From Alkaliphilus flagellatus (lineage in GTDB: Bacteria > Bacillota > Clostridia > Peptostreptococcales > Natronincolaceae): a stretch of 64,000 nucleotides of DNA. Below, piece by piece: positions 53,820 to 62,226 of this stretch (its first letter is position 1; the number at the start of each line of letters is the position of its first letter). The stretch covers positions 186,001 through 250,000 of the forward strand of contig NZ_JAHLQK010000005.1 of NCBI RefSeq assembly GCF_018919215.1, given 5' to 3'. The translations under genes were made by a program, and so were the position numbers. Below the pieces are notes generated by a model. The model did no database searches and was not told the origin of the DNA. It worked only from the letters and a program-made list of their open reading frames with translations.

Positions 53820-54473
53820 TTATTCCCCCCTTAGAAGATCTATTATTTTTTCTACAACATCATCTATCGATAAGCCTGTTGTATCAATAACAATAGCATC
53901 TTCTGCTTTAACCAATGGCGCAGACTTTCTTTCACTATCAATTTTATCCCTATTTATGATATCTTTTTTTATTTCATTAAAGCTTATATCATTACACTTT
54001 CCTTTGAGCTCAGTATATCTTCTAGTAGCTCGTTCTTCAACAGATGCAGTTAAAAAAATTTTCAATCTAGCATTAGGCAATACATGGGTTCCTATATCTC
54101 TACCATCCATTATTACATCTTGATCTAATGCAATTTTTCTCTGTAAATTAACTAAAATTAGTCTTACTTCTCTAATTTTAGCTACATAAGAAACATTTTT
54201 ATTTACTTCAATACTTCTAATTTCTTCATTAACTTTCTGATTATCTAGGTAAATATTTTCTTGAAAAAATTTTATATCACTTTCTCTGGCTAATTTAATT
54301 ATTTCCTCCTCATTATAAATATCTACATTATTAACTAAAACTTTATAAGTAAGAGCTCTGTACATTGCACCTGTATCTATGTACGTTATATCTAAGCATT
54401 TAGCTATTTTTTTTGCAATTGTACTTTTACCTGCCCCAGCAGGTCCATCTATTGCAATTTGAATATATTCCAT
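53820..54473 (-). CDS. cmk: (d)CMP kinase
   Basis: Cytidylate kinase phosphorylates CMP and dCMP. P-loop IDGPAGAGKST, DTGAMYRALTY, DGRDIGTHVLPNA and the lid TRRYTEL are present in 217 residues. The start is ATG 54471-54473 (MEYIQIAIDG) with GGAGG upstream; a longer ORF from 54503 adds ten residues ahead of the ribosome binding site. It lies between aroH and plsC. Confidence 0.97.
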   Translation of the reverse strand: MEYIQIAIDGPAGAGKSTIAKKIAKCLDITYIDTGAMYRALTYKVLVNNVDIYNEEEIIKLARESDIKFFQENIYLDNQKVNEEIRSIEVNKNVSYVAKIREVRLILVNLQRKIALDQDVIMDGRDIGTHVLPNARLKIFLTASVEERATRRYTELKGKCNDISFNEIKKDIINRDKIDSERKSAPLVKAEDAIVIDTTGLSIDDVVEKIIDLLRGE

Positions 54474-54515
54474 ATAATACCTCCTTAGAATAGATTTAAC
54501 CACCAGTTATGGTGG

Positions 54516-54884
54516 TTATTTCAAACAAAGATCAGGTCTTAAATTTTTAGCCTCTCTTAAATACACATGAACCATATCCTCTTTTTCTTTATCAGTATGT
54601 ATGTATATTAGCACCCGAATGCATTTCTCTAAGCTATTAACTATGTCCTTTTCTTCAAAGTTTAAAATGGGAGTGTTTCTCCAGTTAAAATGACTTCTGA
54701 TAATAGTAGAAGGATATTGCTGATTCAAGTCTTTAGTTGCTGTAAATATAATACTTATAACGTCGTTTTCATTAATTGAGTTTAAATTAATGATTTCTTT
54801 CATCATTTCATATGTAGCATCTTCTATTTGTTGAGCCGTATTTTCTTCAACCGTTATGGCTCCTCTAATACCTCTTATATTCAT
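54516..54884 (-). CDS. aroH: Monofunctional chorismate mutase (AroH class)
   Basis: AroH converts chorismate to prephenate for Phe and Tyr synthesis. The 122 residues align closely with B. subtilis AroH: IRGIRGAITVEENT at the N-terminus (Arg7 region), SIIFTATKDLNQQYPS, EKCIRVLIYIHTD (catalytic Arg) and HVYLREAKNLRPDL. Other aromatic-pathway genes are absent from the neighbourhood; it precedes cmk in the same orientation. GAGGGAT precedes the ATG. Confidence 0.96.
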   Translation of the reverse strand: MNIRGIRGAITVEENTAQQIEDATYEMMKEIINLNSINENDVISIIFTATKDLNQQYPSTIIRSHFNWRNTPILNFEEKDIVNSLEKCIRVLIYIHTDKEKEDMVHVYLREAKNLRPDLCLK

Positions 54885-54950
54885 ATGTATCCCTCACTTT
54901 AACCTACCTAAAGAAATTATACATCAAATTATAATATTCCTCAAGTATAT

Positions 54951-55403
54951 CTACATCCTTATTATAGCTAAAGTGCTTATATTTTTTTTCACAACTACTT
55001 TCCTATTGCTTAAGTAATCAATAATATTTGAAGATATATCTTTTATACTAACTATAATATCATCATTATACATAGAACCATTTATCTGTACAATATCCCT
55101 ATCAGTAACATTTATTGTTACTTCATTATTTTCACCGAACTTATCAACTAATTCGCCATTCACAATTATCTCTAACAATGGGTATACTTCATTTGATTCG
55201 ATTGTAAGAGTTAGGGTTCCACTTGGAAATAAAATACTTTCGAAGTCATGGACGGCTTTAGTTTCAGAATGCTGCACTATTATGTAATCTCTACATATTC
55301 TTAAAATATTAAGTCCTATTAATAAAAAGATCATAAACATAACAATAATAGCAATACAGTTGTCTATTCTAAAGTAATGTACGTTGTTTCTTCGATCATT
55401 CAT
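54951..55403 (-). CDS. Membrane-anchored protein of unknown function
   Basis: A 150-residue protein I do not recognise. One membrane helix (about 17-36, AIIVMFMIFLLIGLNIL) follows a polar N-terminus, and the rest is predicted beta-rich and extracytoplasmic (TLTLTIESNEVYPLLEIIV, then NNEVTINVTDRDIVQING), like a small Ig- or barrel-like fold. GGAGGGATGTG precedes the ATG. It lies between baiN and aroH in the same direction with short gaps and is probably co-transcribed with them. Confidence 0.78.
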   Translation of the reverse strand: MNDRRNNVHYFRIDNCIAIIVMFMIFLLIGLNILRICRDYIIVQHSETKAVHDFESILFPSGTLTLTIESNEVYPLLEIIVNGELVDKFGENNEVTINVTDRDIVQINGSMYNDDIIVSIKDISSNIIDYLSNRKVVVKKNISTLAIIRM

Positions 55404-55437
55404 TAATCACATCCCTCCTTAATAATTTATATATATA

Positions 55438-56667
55438 CTATACATTTATTCCCGCAACATAGCCTGTAGAAAAAGCAATTTGCAAATTATATCCTCCTGT
55501 AAGAGCATCAATATCTATTACTTCACCAGCAAAATATAATCCCTTCATAAGTTTAGATTCCATTGTTTTACTATCAATTTCTTTAACTGAAATCCCGCCA
55601 GATGTAACAATTGCTTCTTTTATATGTCTAAATCCATTTGTTGTTAATGTTAAAGACTTTATTGTATTTATAATCTTATTTCTATCCTTTTTTGATAATT
55701 GACCTAACTTAATATACTCATCGATATTTAATAAATCTAGTAATTTACTACAAAGATTTTTAGGTAACAAATCTGTTAAAACTGTTTTAACTAACTTACT
55801 TCCATTAAATTGAGATTCTTGATGGAAAATTTGTTCTAATTCTTCTTGGTTATAATTAGGTAGTAGGTCTAGATGTATTGTGGATTCTAATATTTCAGAG
55901 TATTGGCTTAAATATGCACTGTGCTCTAATACCGCTGGACCAGATATACCATAATGAGTGAATAACAAATCGCCTTTAGAAGATATTTTCTTTTTATTGC
56001 TAATTTTAGTTGTTATCTTAACAGAATTTAAAGAGATTCCCATTAAATCCTTTATCCACTTTTCCTTAATATTAATTGGTACTAAACTCGGTCTAATCTT
56101 AACAATATTATGTTCTAAATCACTTGCAAAACGATATCCATCACCCGTACTACCTAGGTGAGGATAGGACATTCCCCCAGTTGAAATTACAACCCCATCA
56201 CATCTTATAATATTGTTATCCTGTAATCTAACACCACTAACCTTATTATCAGAAACTAAAACTTCCTTTACTTCGCAATTCATCTTTAAAATAACTTCAT
56301 TATTATTTAGTACTTTTGAAAATACATTAATAATATCATCTGATTTATCACTAACAGGGAAAACTTTTCCCTTATGTTCAACTTTTAGTTTACAACCGTT
56401 ACTTTCAATAAAGTTAATTAAATTTATGTTGCTAAATTTATTTAAGCTATTATATAAAAACTTTCCGTTACTTAAGGTTTTTTCAATTATTTCATTAATA
56501 CTACAGTTATTTGTAATATTACATCTTCCACCACCAGTTATTCTTAATTTTCTACCAATGTGATCATTTTTATCAATTAAAACTACTTCTTTATTATGCT
56601 CTGCTGCTGATATAGCTGCCATAATTCCCGCTGGTCCCGCACCAATTACAACTACCTTCTTCTTCAT
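55438..56667 (-). CDS. BaiN/HI0933-family FAD-dependent flavoprotein
   Basis: A 409-residue flavoprotein of the BaiN/YhiN (HI0933) family. The FAD fold is VVVIGAGPAGIMAAISA, followed by the diagnostic GRKLRITGGGRCNITN; STGGMSYPHLGSTGDGY and the C-terminal GLYFAGEVIDIDALTGGYNLQ close the family pattern. BaiN of C. scindens reduces bile-acid intermediates, but most members have unknown substrates, so no bile-acid role is claimed. AAGGTGA precedes the ATG. Confidence 0.92.
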   Translation of the reverse strand: MKKKVVVIGAGPAGIMAAISAAEHNKEVVLIDKNDHIGRKLRITGGGRCNITNNCSINEIIEKTLSNGKFLYNSLNKFSNINLINFIESNGCKLKVEHKGKVFPVSDKSDDIINVFSKVLNNNEVILKMNCEVKEVLVSDNKVSGVRLQDNNIIRCDGVVISTGGMSYPHLGSTGDGYRFASDLEHNIVKIRPSLVPINIKEKWIKDLMGISLNSVKITTKISNKKKISSKGDLLFTHYGISGPAVLEHSAYLSQYSEILESTIHLDLLPNYNQEELEQIFHQESQFNGSKLVKTVLTDLLPKNLCSKLLDLLNIDEYIKLGQLSKKDRNKIINTIKSLTLTTNGFRHIKEAIVTSGGISVKEIDSKTMESKLMKGLYFAGEVIDIDALTGGYNLQIAFSTGYVAGINV

Positions 56668-56673
56668 TTAATT

Positions 56674-57303
56674 TCACCTTTCTATAATTATGTCCAGATG
56701 GCATGTATCATTATACTTTAATAATACGGGACCATGATGTCTAAATTCTATTAAGTTAATTGCACAATTATCCTGTTTTAGCTTATAATAGTGCATTAGA
56801 TCCATAGAAAGAAGATGAAGTAAAAGTAACCGTATTGTTGTACCATGGCTAACTATTAAAAATGTATTATTATTAGATTTTATAATCCTATCGTTGACAA
56901 ACTCAACCATACGTTTTTGAGCAATTTCTATGGTTTCACCCTTTGGTATCTTTGCAATATGAGGTTCTTTCCTCCAAGATTTAAAGTCTTCTGGGTAATT
57001 TTGTTCAATTTCCGCATGGGTTAGTCCTTCCCACTCCCCAAAACTCATTTCCATTAATCTATTATCTAGTATACAATCAAGATTTTGCATATTAGCAATA
57101 ATTTGCGCTGTTGAGTATGCGCGTTTTAATGGACTACAATAAATTGCATCTAGTTGTACTTTGCTCAATCCTTGTCCCAAAAGTTCCGCTTGCTCTAGAC
57201 CAAGAGGAGTTAAATTAGAATCCTTATTGCCTTGAGTTCTTCCTTCCAAATTCCATGATGTTTGTCCATGTCTAACTAAATATAACCTTTTAATTTTAAT
57301 CAA
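56674..57303 (-). CDS. Histidine phosphatase (phosphoglycerate mutase-like/CobC type)
   Basis: A cytoplasmic phosphatase of the RHG family. The phospho-histidine lies in LVRHGQTSWNLEG and the second histidine in FLIVSHGTTIR; MSFGEWEGLTHAEIE carries the Glu acid. It may be an alpha-ribazole phosphatase or general phosphatase. The start is doubtful: TTG 57303 directly abuts its only ribosome binding site AAGGAG, whereas ATT 57292-57294 stands 9 bases away and would give MKRLYLVRHG, the usual family N-terminus (206 residues). The coordinates use the canonical codon. Confidence 0.9.
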   Translation of the reverse strand: MIKIKRLYLVRHGQTSWNLEGRTQGNKDSNLTPLGLEQAELLGQGLSKVQLDAIYCSPLKRAYSTAQIIANMQNLDCILDNRLMEMSFGEWEGLTHAEIEQNYPEDFKSWRKEPHIAKIPKGETIEIAQKRMVEFVNDRIIKSNNNTFLIVSHGTTIRLLLLHLLSMDLMHYYKLKQDNCAINLIEFRHHGPVLLKYNDTCHLDIIIER

Positions 57304-57435
57304 CTCCTTATTAATTAGTTTGTATATAGTATTTTAACAAATAACAAATTAAATTAGTACATAATCCATAAAATAAATATTTATACTTTTAAATTTCACA
57401 TTTATAACATATATAAATATATTTTCTTAAACTAT

Positions 57436-57472
57436 AATAAACAAAGCGATCTTACGGATCGCTTTGTTTATT
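57436..57472 (-). terminator. Terminator after the RpiR gene
   Basis: 16-bp perfect arms (57436-57451 and 57457-57472) around a 5-base loop, core ACAAAGCGATC/GATCGCTTTGT, 23 bases beyond the rpiR stop. Confidence 0.86.
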
Positions 57473-57494
57473 CAAAGGAAATTATTTGTTAATT

Positions 57495-58370
57495 TTAGCT
57501 TTGATTTTTTCTCTCATAAACATTATACTTTTCCCAAATTCCTTCCAACTTGTTAAAATACTCAGTTATTTCATCTTTCTCTCGCATTCCAACAGCAACA
57601 ATTAGTGCATTTATTAAACTTAAAGGAGCTACTAAAGAATCAACAAAAGAAGCCATATTACTTTTTGCAGTTAAAGGATAATCTGCTATACTCGCAAGTG
57701 GAGACAGTAGACTATCAGTAATTCCTACAATTGTTGCTCCTTGTTCCTTTGCATAGGTTAATGCATCAACAGTTTGGATAGAATATCTAGGGAATCCAAT
57801 ACCGATAACCAAATCTCGTTCGGATATTCTTAACATCTGCTCAAAAATATTGCTAATACCATAACTAACTATTTTTACATTATCCAAAATTAAATTTAAA
57901 TAGAAACCAAAATAATCAGCTAGTGCGGTGGAACTTCTTAAACCAACTATATATATTTTTTCAGCACTACATATCTTATCTATTACTTGTTGAAAAACAT
58001 CATAATCTATTTTTTCTAAAGTAGTTCTAATATTATCCATATCAGATTTTAATACTTTTTTTAATATTGCTCCTTCATTTGAATATTCACTTGCCATTTC
58101 AACACGTTGGACAGTTGTTAGTTTTGTTTTTATAATCTCTTCTAACCCCTTCTGAAGCTGTGGATAACCCTCAAATCCTAGAGCATTAGCAAATCTAACA
58201 ACAGTTGATTCACTTACTCCAACTTTGTTAGCCAGTTTAGATGCTGTCATAAATGCAGCTTTATCATAGTTCTCAATAATGTATTGAGCAATTAGCTTTT
58301 GTCCTTTACTTAATTTAGGAAACTTTTTTTGTATTTGGTTAATTAAGTCTCTTTTACTTTCATCTATCAT
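57495..58370 (-). CDS. MurR/RpiR-family transcriptional regulator
   Basis: A 291-residue regulator. The N-terminal HTH_6 domain (KLSKGQKLIAQYI, ASKLANKVGVSESTVVRFANALGFEGYPQ) is followed by a sugar-isomerase (SIS) domain (IYIVGLRSSTALADYFGFYL, VIGIGFPRYSIQTVDAL). SIS regulators usually sense phosphosugars. Here it lies 24 bases after the last gene of the 2-oxoacid oxidoreductase operon in the same direction, so it probably regulates that operon or central carbon flow. Its effector is unknown. Confidence 0.92.
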   Translation of the reverse strand: MIDESKRDLINQIQKKFPKLSKGQKLIAQYIIENYDKAAFMTASKLANKVGVSESTVVRFANALGFEGYPQLQKGLEEIIKTKLTTVQRVEMASEYSNEGAILKKVLKSDMDNIRTTLEKIDYDVFQQVIDKICSAEKIYIVGLRSSTALADYFGFYLNLILDNVKIVSYGISNIFEQMLRISERDLVIGIGFPRYSIQTVDALTYAKEQGATIVGITDSLLSPLASIADYPLTAKSNMASFVDSLVAPLSLINALIVAVGMREKDEITEYFNKLEGIWEKYNVYERKNQS

Positions 58371-58393
58371 AGTTAATCATCCTATTTTTTATT

Positions 58394-58927
58394 TTATCCT
58401 TTAATCAAATTATAGCCTTCCATCAAAGCATCCCTGTTTAATTGTTCCGTTCCCTTGGGAACTCTTTTTAATACCGAAGCTTCTAAAGAATTTTTAGATA
58501 CAACATCTGTTATTGCCTGAATCGCTCCTAATGCAATTATGTTAGCGACCATAGGCTTTTTTATTTTTTCAATAGCAGTATTTAGTATTGGAATTTTAAT
58601 TATATTAAAAGGTAGATCATCAAGTAATTCAATACTAGAATCTATAACTAATATACCACCTTCCTTAAGAGTATCTATATATTTATCACAAGAAACTTGA
58701 GTTAGTGACAACAAAAGATCTGCTTGTTCCACCTTTGGATAATCTATTTCATCATTGCTAATAATAACTTCGGCTTTACTAGCTCCTCCTCTTGCTTCAG
58801 GGCCATATGACTGAGATTGGATAGCATTCTTTCCATCAAGTATTGCAGCCTCAGCTAAAATAATTCCACCTAGAATTAAACCTTGACCCCCTGATCCACT
58901 AAGTCTTATTTCTTTTTGCCCCTCCAT
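58394..58927 (-). CDS. 2-oxoacid:ferredoxin oxidoreductase, gamma subunit
   Basis: A 177-residue gamma subunit, which binds CoA in the oxidative decarboxylation of a 2-oxoacid to acyl-CoA. Motifs are IRLSGSGGQGLILGG, QSQSYGPEARGGAS and VANIIALGA. The start is ATG 58925-58927 (MEGQKEIRLSG) with AGGAGAGAT upstream, one base after the beta-subunit stop; a longer ORF runs into beta. It is the fourth gene of the delta-alpha-beta-gamma operon. Confidence 0.94.
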   Translation of the reverse strand: MEGQKEIRLSGSGGQGLILGGIILAEAAILDGKNAIQSQSYGPEARGGASKAEVIISNDEIDYPKVEQADLLLSLTQVSCDKYIDTLKEGGILVIDSSIELLDDLPFNIIKIPILNTAIEKIKKPMVANIIALGAIQAITDVVSKNSLEASVLKRVPKGTEQLNRDALMEGYNLIKG

Positions 58928-58928
58928 A

Positions 58929-59750
58929 TTATCTCTCCTTTTTAAATTTATCAATAATTTTTCCATATTCCTCTGTATACTCAGGTTCTATAGCACTTTT
59001 AAACTCGCCAATTAGTAGCTTGCCTTTTTGTTTGTCTAAAGGTAATTTTTCTGCAACCTTTACATCTATAGTTGAATCCCTAAGCTCACTTAACATATCT
59101 ACAGAAGACCCTTTTTTATTTTTACGTCCATAATAGGTTGGGCAAACACTTATAGCATCAACTACAGAAAAACCTTTATTCTCAATAGCTTTTTCGATTA
59201 GTTTAATAAGTTGATTAGCATGGTATGCAGTTCCACGAGCTACATATGTTGCTCCAGCGGCATCAACCAATTTACAAATATCAAATGGTTTATCTATATT
59301 GCCGAACGGAGCAGTAGTTCCATAGGCTTGGTTAGGAGTAGTCGGAGAGTATTGCCCTCCTGTCATACCATAAATATTATTATTAAAAACAATAGTGGTA
59401 ATACCAATATTTCTTCTACTAGCATGTATTAAGTGGTTTCCTCCAATAGCTGAGCAGTCACCATCTCCAGTTATTACAATAACCTCTAGCTCTGGATTCG
59501 CCAATTTAATACCTGTTGCAAAGGCTAATGCTCTACCATGGGTAGTGTGAAGCGTATTAAAATCCATATAACCAGTAGCTCTTGAGGAACAACCTATACC
59601 AGATACTATACACACATTATCTTTATCTAATTTTAGGTTATCTATAGCTTTAGCCAAAGCTCGCATAATAATTCCATGTCCACAACCTGGACACCAGATA
59701 TGCGGTAATCTATCCATCCTAAAATTATTATAAATTAACTCACTAGCCAT
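58929..59750 (-). CDS. 2-oxoacid:ferredoxin oxidoreductase, beta subunit (TPP-binding)
   Basis: A 273-residue thiamine-diphosphate subunit. WCPGCGHGIIMRAL, VSGIGCSSRATGYMD, HGRALAFATGIKLA and ITGDGDCSAIGGNHLIHASRRN (in part) carry the TPP and Mg2+ contacts; GMTGGQYSPTTP is the 2-oxoglutarate/branched-chain type signature. The separate gamma and ferredoxin genes match the KorDABC/OorDABC and VorDABC layouts. AGGGAGG precedes the ATG, which follows the alpha stop by one base. Confidence 0.94.
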   Translation of the reverse strand: MASELIYNNFRMDRLPHIWCPGCGHGIIMRALAKAIDNLKLDKDNVCIVSGIGCSSRATGYMDFNTLHTTHGRALAFATGIKLANPELEVIVITGDGDCSAIGGNHLIHASRRNIGITTIVFNNNIYGMTGGQYSPTTPNQAYGTTAPFGNIDKPFDICKLVDAAGATYVARGTAYHANQLIKLIEKAIENKGFSVVDAISVCPTYYGRKNKKGSSVDMLSELRDSTIDVKVAEKLPLDKQKGKLLIGEFKSAIEPEYTEEYGKIIDKFKKER

Positions 59751-59751
59751 A

Positions 59752-60891
59752 TTATAAGACCTCCCTAATTTTTGTCAGTATTTCTTCAGGAGTTATTGCT
59801 TCACCAGTTACCTTGCATAAACTATAAATAGTACTTTGTCCTGATACAATTCTTTCCACTTCTAAACAATATTGACCTAAATTCAGTTCAGGAACTAATA
59901 TTTTATCTACCTTTTTACTTATTTCTTTAATTTGTTTCTCTGGAGCTGGCCATATTGTTATAGGTTTAAACAATCCTACTTTGTAGCCTAATTTCCTTGC
60001 CTGTTTTACTGCGCTTCTTGCAGATCTGTATGTACCGCCATAAGCTAACACGACAATCTCAGCGTCATCCATATATTCTTCATCATACATAACAATATCA
60101 TCTACATTGTCACTAACCTTATTTATAATTCTTCTAAGTAACTTATCTGATGTTCCAGCGTTATTAGTTGGAAATCCAAATTCATCATGCATTAAACCGG
60201 TCACATGAAATTTAAATCCTTCACCAAAAGCAGCCATTCTTGGAACAATTTCATTTTCCTTTACTTTATAAGCTCTATAATCAGAGTCTCCTTTTTCTGG
60301 TTTTAATCTATTATATATTTCAATATCTTCTATATTAGGTATTTCTATTTTTTCTCTCATATGTCCTACTATTTCATCAAGCATTAACAATACTGGCGTT
60401 CTGTATTTTTCTGCTAAGTTAAAGGCTTTAATCGTTAAGTCATAAGTTTCTCTTACAGAGGTTGGACTTAAAGCGATTACTGGATGATCTCCATGGGTTC
60501 CCCATTTAGCTTGCATAATATCTCCTTGTGCAGGAGCAGTTGGTAATCCTGTACTTGGACCATATCTTTGAACATTTACGATAACACATGGTATTTCTGT
60601 TAATGCCGCATATCCCATATTCTCTTGTTTAAGTGAAAATCCTGGTCCACTAGTTGCTGTCATAGATTTTAATCCAGCTAAAGATCCTCCAATCGTTGCT
60701 GCCATTCCAGCTATTTCATCTTCCATTTGAATAAACTTACCTCCTACTAGAGGTAATTTCTGTGCACATATTTCTGCAATTTCAGTAGATGGAGTAATAG
60801 GATAACCTGCGTAAAAGCGCATTCCGGCTGTAAGTGCTCCCTCAACACAAGCCTCGTTTCCTTGCATTAATTTAATTACTCTATTTTTCAT
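59752..60891 (-). CDS. 2-oxoacid:ferredoxin oxidoreductase, alpha subunit
   Basis: A 379-residue alpha subunit with no fused gamma domain. GNEACVEGALTAGMRFYAGYPITPSTE is the N-terminal signature (only in part quoted as motif), followed by FIQMEDEIAGMAATIGGSLAG, ATSGPGFSLKQE and QRYGPSTGLPT. The substrate may be 2-oxoglutarate (Kor, supplying succinyl-CoA) or a branched-chain oxoacid (Vor). It overlaps the ferredoxin gene by 11 bases. Confidence 0.94.
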   Translation of the reverse strand: MKNRVIKLMQGNEACVEGALTAGMRFYAGYPITPSTEIAEICAQKLPLVGGKFIQMEDEIAGMAATIGGSLAGLKSMTATSGPGFSLKQENMGYAALTEIPCVIVNVQRYGPSTGLPTAPAQGDIMQAKWGTHGDHPVIALSPTSVRETYDLTIKAFNLAEKYRTPVLLMLDEIVGHMREKIEIPNIEDIEIYNRLKPEKGDSDYRAYKVKENEIVPRMAAFGEGFKFHVTGLMHDEFGFPTNNAGTSDKLLRRIINKVSDNVDDIVMYDEEYMDDAEIVVLAYGGTYRSARSAVKQARKLGYKVGLFKPITIWPAPEKQIKEISKKVDKILVPELNLGQYCLEVERIVSGQSTIYSLCKVTGEAITPEEILTKIREVL

Positions 60892-61096
60892 TACCTACCA
60901 CCTCCAAATAAATAGCATAGTCTGGACATCTTAATTCACATTGACCGCATTTAATACAGCTATCTATATCCTTTATGTTAATTTTGTCGTTTTTTATATC
61001 AAGTACATTTTTAGGGCAAAAATTAACACAAATTTCACACCCTTTACACCATTCCGTTTTGATTTTTAACTCTTTATTTACTTTGTTATTTTCCAC
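60881..61096 (-). CDS. 2-oxoacid:ferredoxin oxidoreductase, ferredoxin (delta) subunit
   Basis: A 71-residue two-cluster ferredoxin that heads the operon. The two sets are CKGCEICVNFCPK and CIKCGQCELRCPD (each C-x2-C-x2-C-x3-C-P). It accepts electrons from the TPP subunit. GTG start with GGGAGAGAGAGG upstream. Its last 11 bases overlap the alpha gene, so alpha translation is coupled to it. Confidence 0.94.
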   Translation of the reverse strand: MENNKVNKELKIKTEWCKGCEICVNFCPKNVLDIKNDKINIKDIDSCIKCGQCELRCPDYAIYLEVVGNEK

Positions 61097-61260
61097 GCCT
61101 CTCTCTCCCTTTCGACAAAGTGACTTTCTAACAATTCTTACTAATCAAATCATATCAGATTTAACTGAGTATTGCAATTTTTATTTCATCTTTCTAAAAG
61201 TTTTTTATGTTTTGCAAGATTAAATTCATTTTTTGCATTTCTACTTAATTAAAATAAAAA

Positions 61261-61288
61261 ATAGCCTAGTTTAAATTAACTAGACTAT
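61261..61288 (-). terminator. Terminator overlapping the surE stop
   Basis: 11-bp stem (61261-61271 and 61278-61288) with one position that is a G-U wobble in the - strand RNA, followed there by a T-rich tract. The stem includes the surE stop codon. Confidence 0.75.
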
Positions 61289-62049
61289 ATATGAAAGTCC
61301 CATTTTTTCAGTTCTTCGAAGTGTTTGAAGTGTGTTAAATCAAAATGTATTGGTGTAATAGAAATATAATTTTTATTAATTGCTGCAATATCACTTTCCA
61401 CATCCTGCTTAATATCTCTTACCGTGCCTGAAATCCAATAATATGAGTTTCCCCAAGGATCTTTTCTTTCAATAAATGCATTGTCATATCTTCTTGTACC
61501 TAATGTAGTTATTTTAACACCTTTTATTTCACTTTTAGGTTTAGCTGGATAATTAACATTAATAATAATGTTATGCAGACTACTACTTTCAATCATTTTT
61601 TTAAATATTGATGAAATAAATTGTGCCGCATCATCAAATTGGTTTGACTCATAACTTCCCATTGAAACTGCAATTGATGGAATATCTAAAATAGCTGATT
61701 CTACAGCTGCTGAAACAGTACCAGAGTATATTACATCGGTTCCTAAATTAGGTCCATTATTAATCCCTGAAATAACTAAATCTGGTTTTTGAGTTTTGCA
61801 TAACACTTCTACTCCTATTTTTACACAGTCTGCTGGTGTCCCATTTACCGAATAAGCTTCGATTTCTGTATTAAAAAATTTCACTTTCTTAACTGTTAAT
61901 GGACTATGCATAGTGATTGCATGTCCACTAGCACTTCTTTCACTATCTGGAGCAACTACAACTACTTCCCCATTAGATTGCATATGCTTTGCTAGTTTAT
62001 ATATACCTTCTGCAAAAATACCGTCGTCATTAGTAACTAAAATACGCAT
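61285..62049 (-). CDS. surE: 5'/3'-nucleotidase SurE
   Basis: SurE is a metal-dependent nucleoside 5'/3'-monophosphatase, often linked to stationary-phase survival. The N-terminal ILVTNDDGIFAEG carries the Asp-Asp metal pair; APDSERSASGHAIT, SGINNGPNLGTDVIYSGTV and INVNYP are the other family segments in 254 residues. GGGAGG precedes the ATG. It is monocistronic. Confidence 0.97.
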   Translation of the reverse strand: MRILVTNDDGIFAEGIYKLAKHMQSNGEVVVVAPDSERSASGHAITMHSPLTVKKVKFFNTEIEAYSVNGTPADCVKIGVEVLCKTQKPDLVISGINNGPNLGTDVIYSGTVSAAVESAILDIPSIAVSMGSYESNQFDDAAQFISSIFKKMIESSSLHNIIINVNYPAKPKSEIKGVKITTLGTRRYDNAFIERKDPWGNSYYWISGTVRDIKQDVESDIAAINKNYISITPIHFDLTHFKHFEELKKWDFHI

Positions 62050-62226
62050 ATATTTTCTTATTCCTCCCTATAATTTATTTATTTGTTTACAACCTTTTTT
62101 ATCAGTAGTACATAATATGTTACACATATATTTAAATAGTTATAAGCATAATAAAAATATCATTTAATTTATAATGTTGTTATTAACATAAATTTTAAAA
62201 ATATATTGATTGCTTGAGGTGATATT

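Noticed and set aside
55438-56667. BaiN homologue as evidence of bile-acid metabolism
   Set aside because: The HI0933/BaiN family is widespread and no other bai genes are present.
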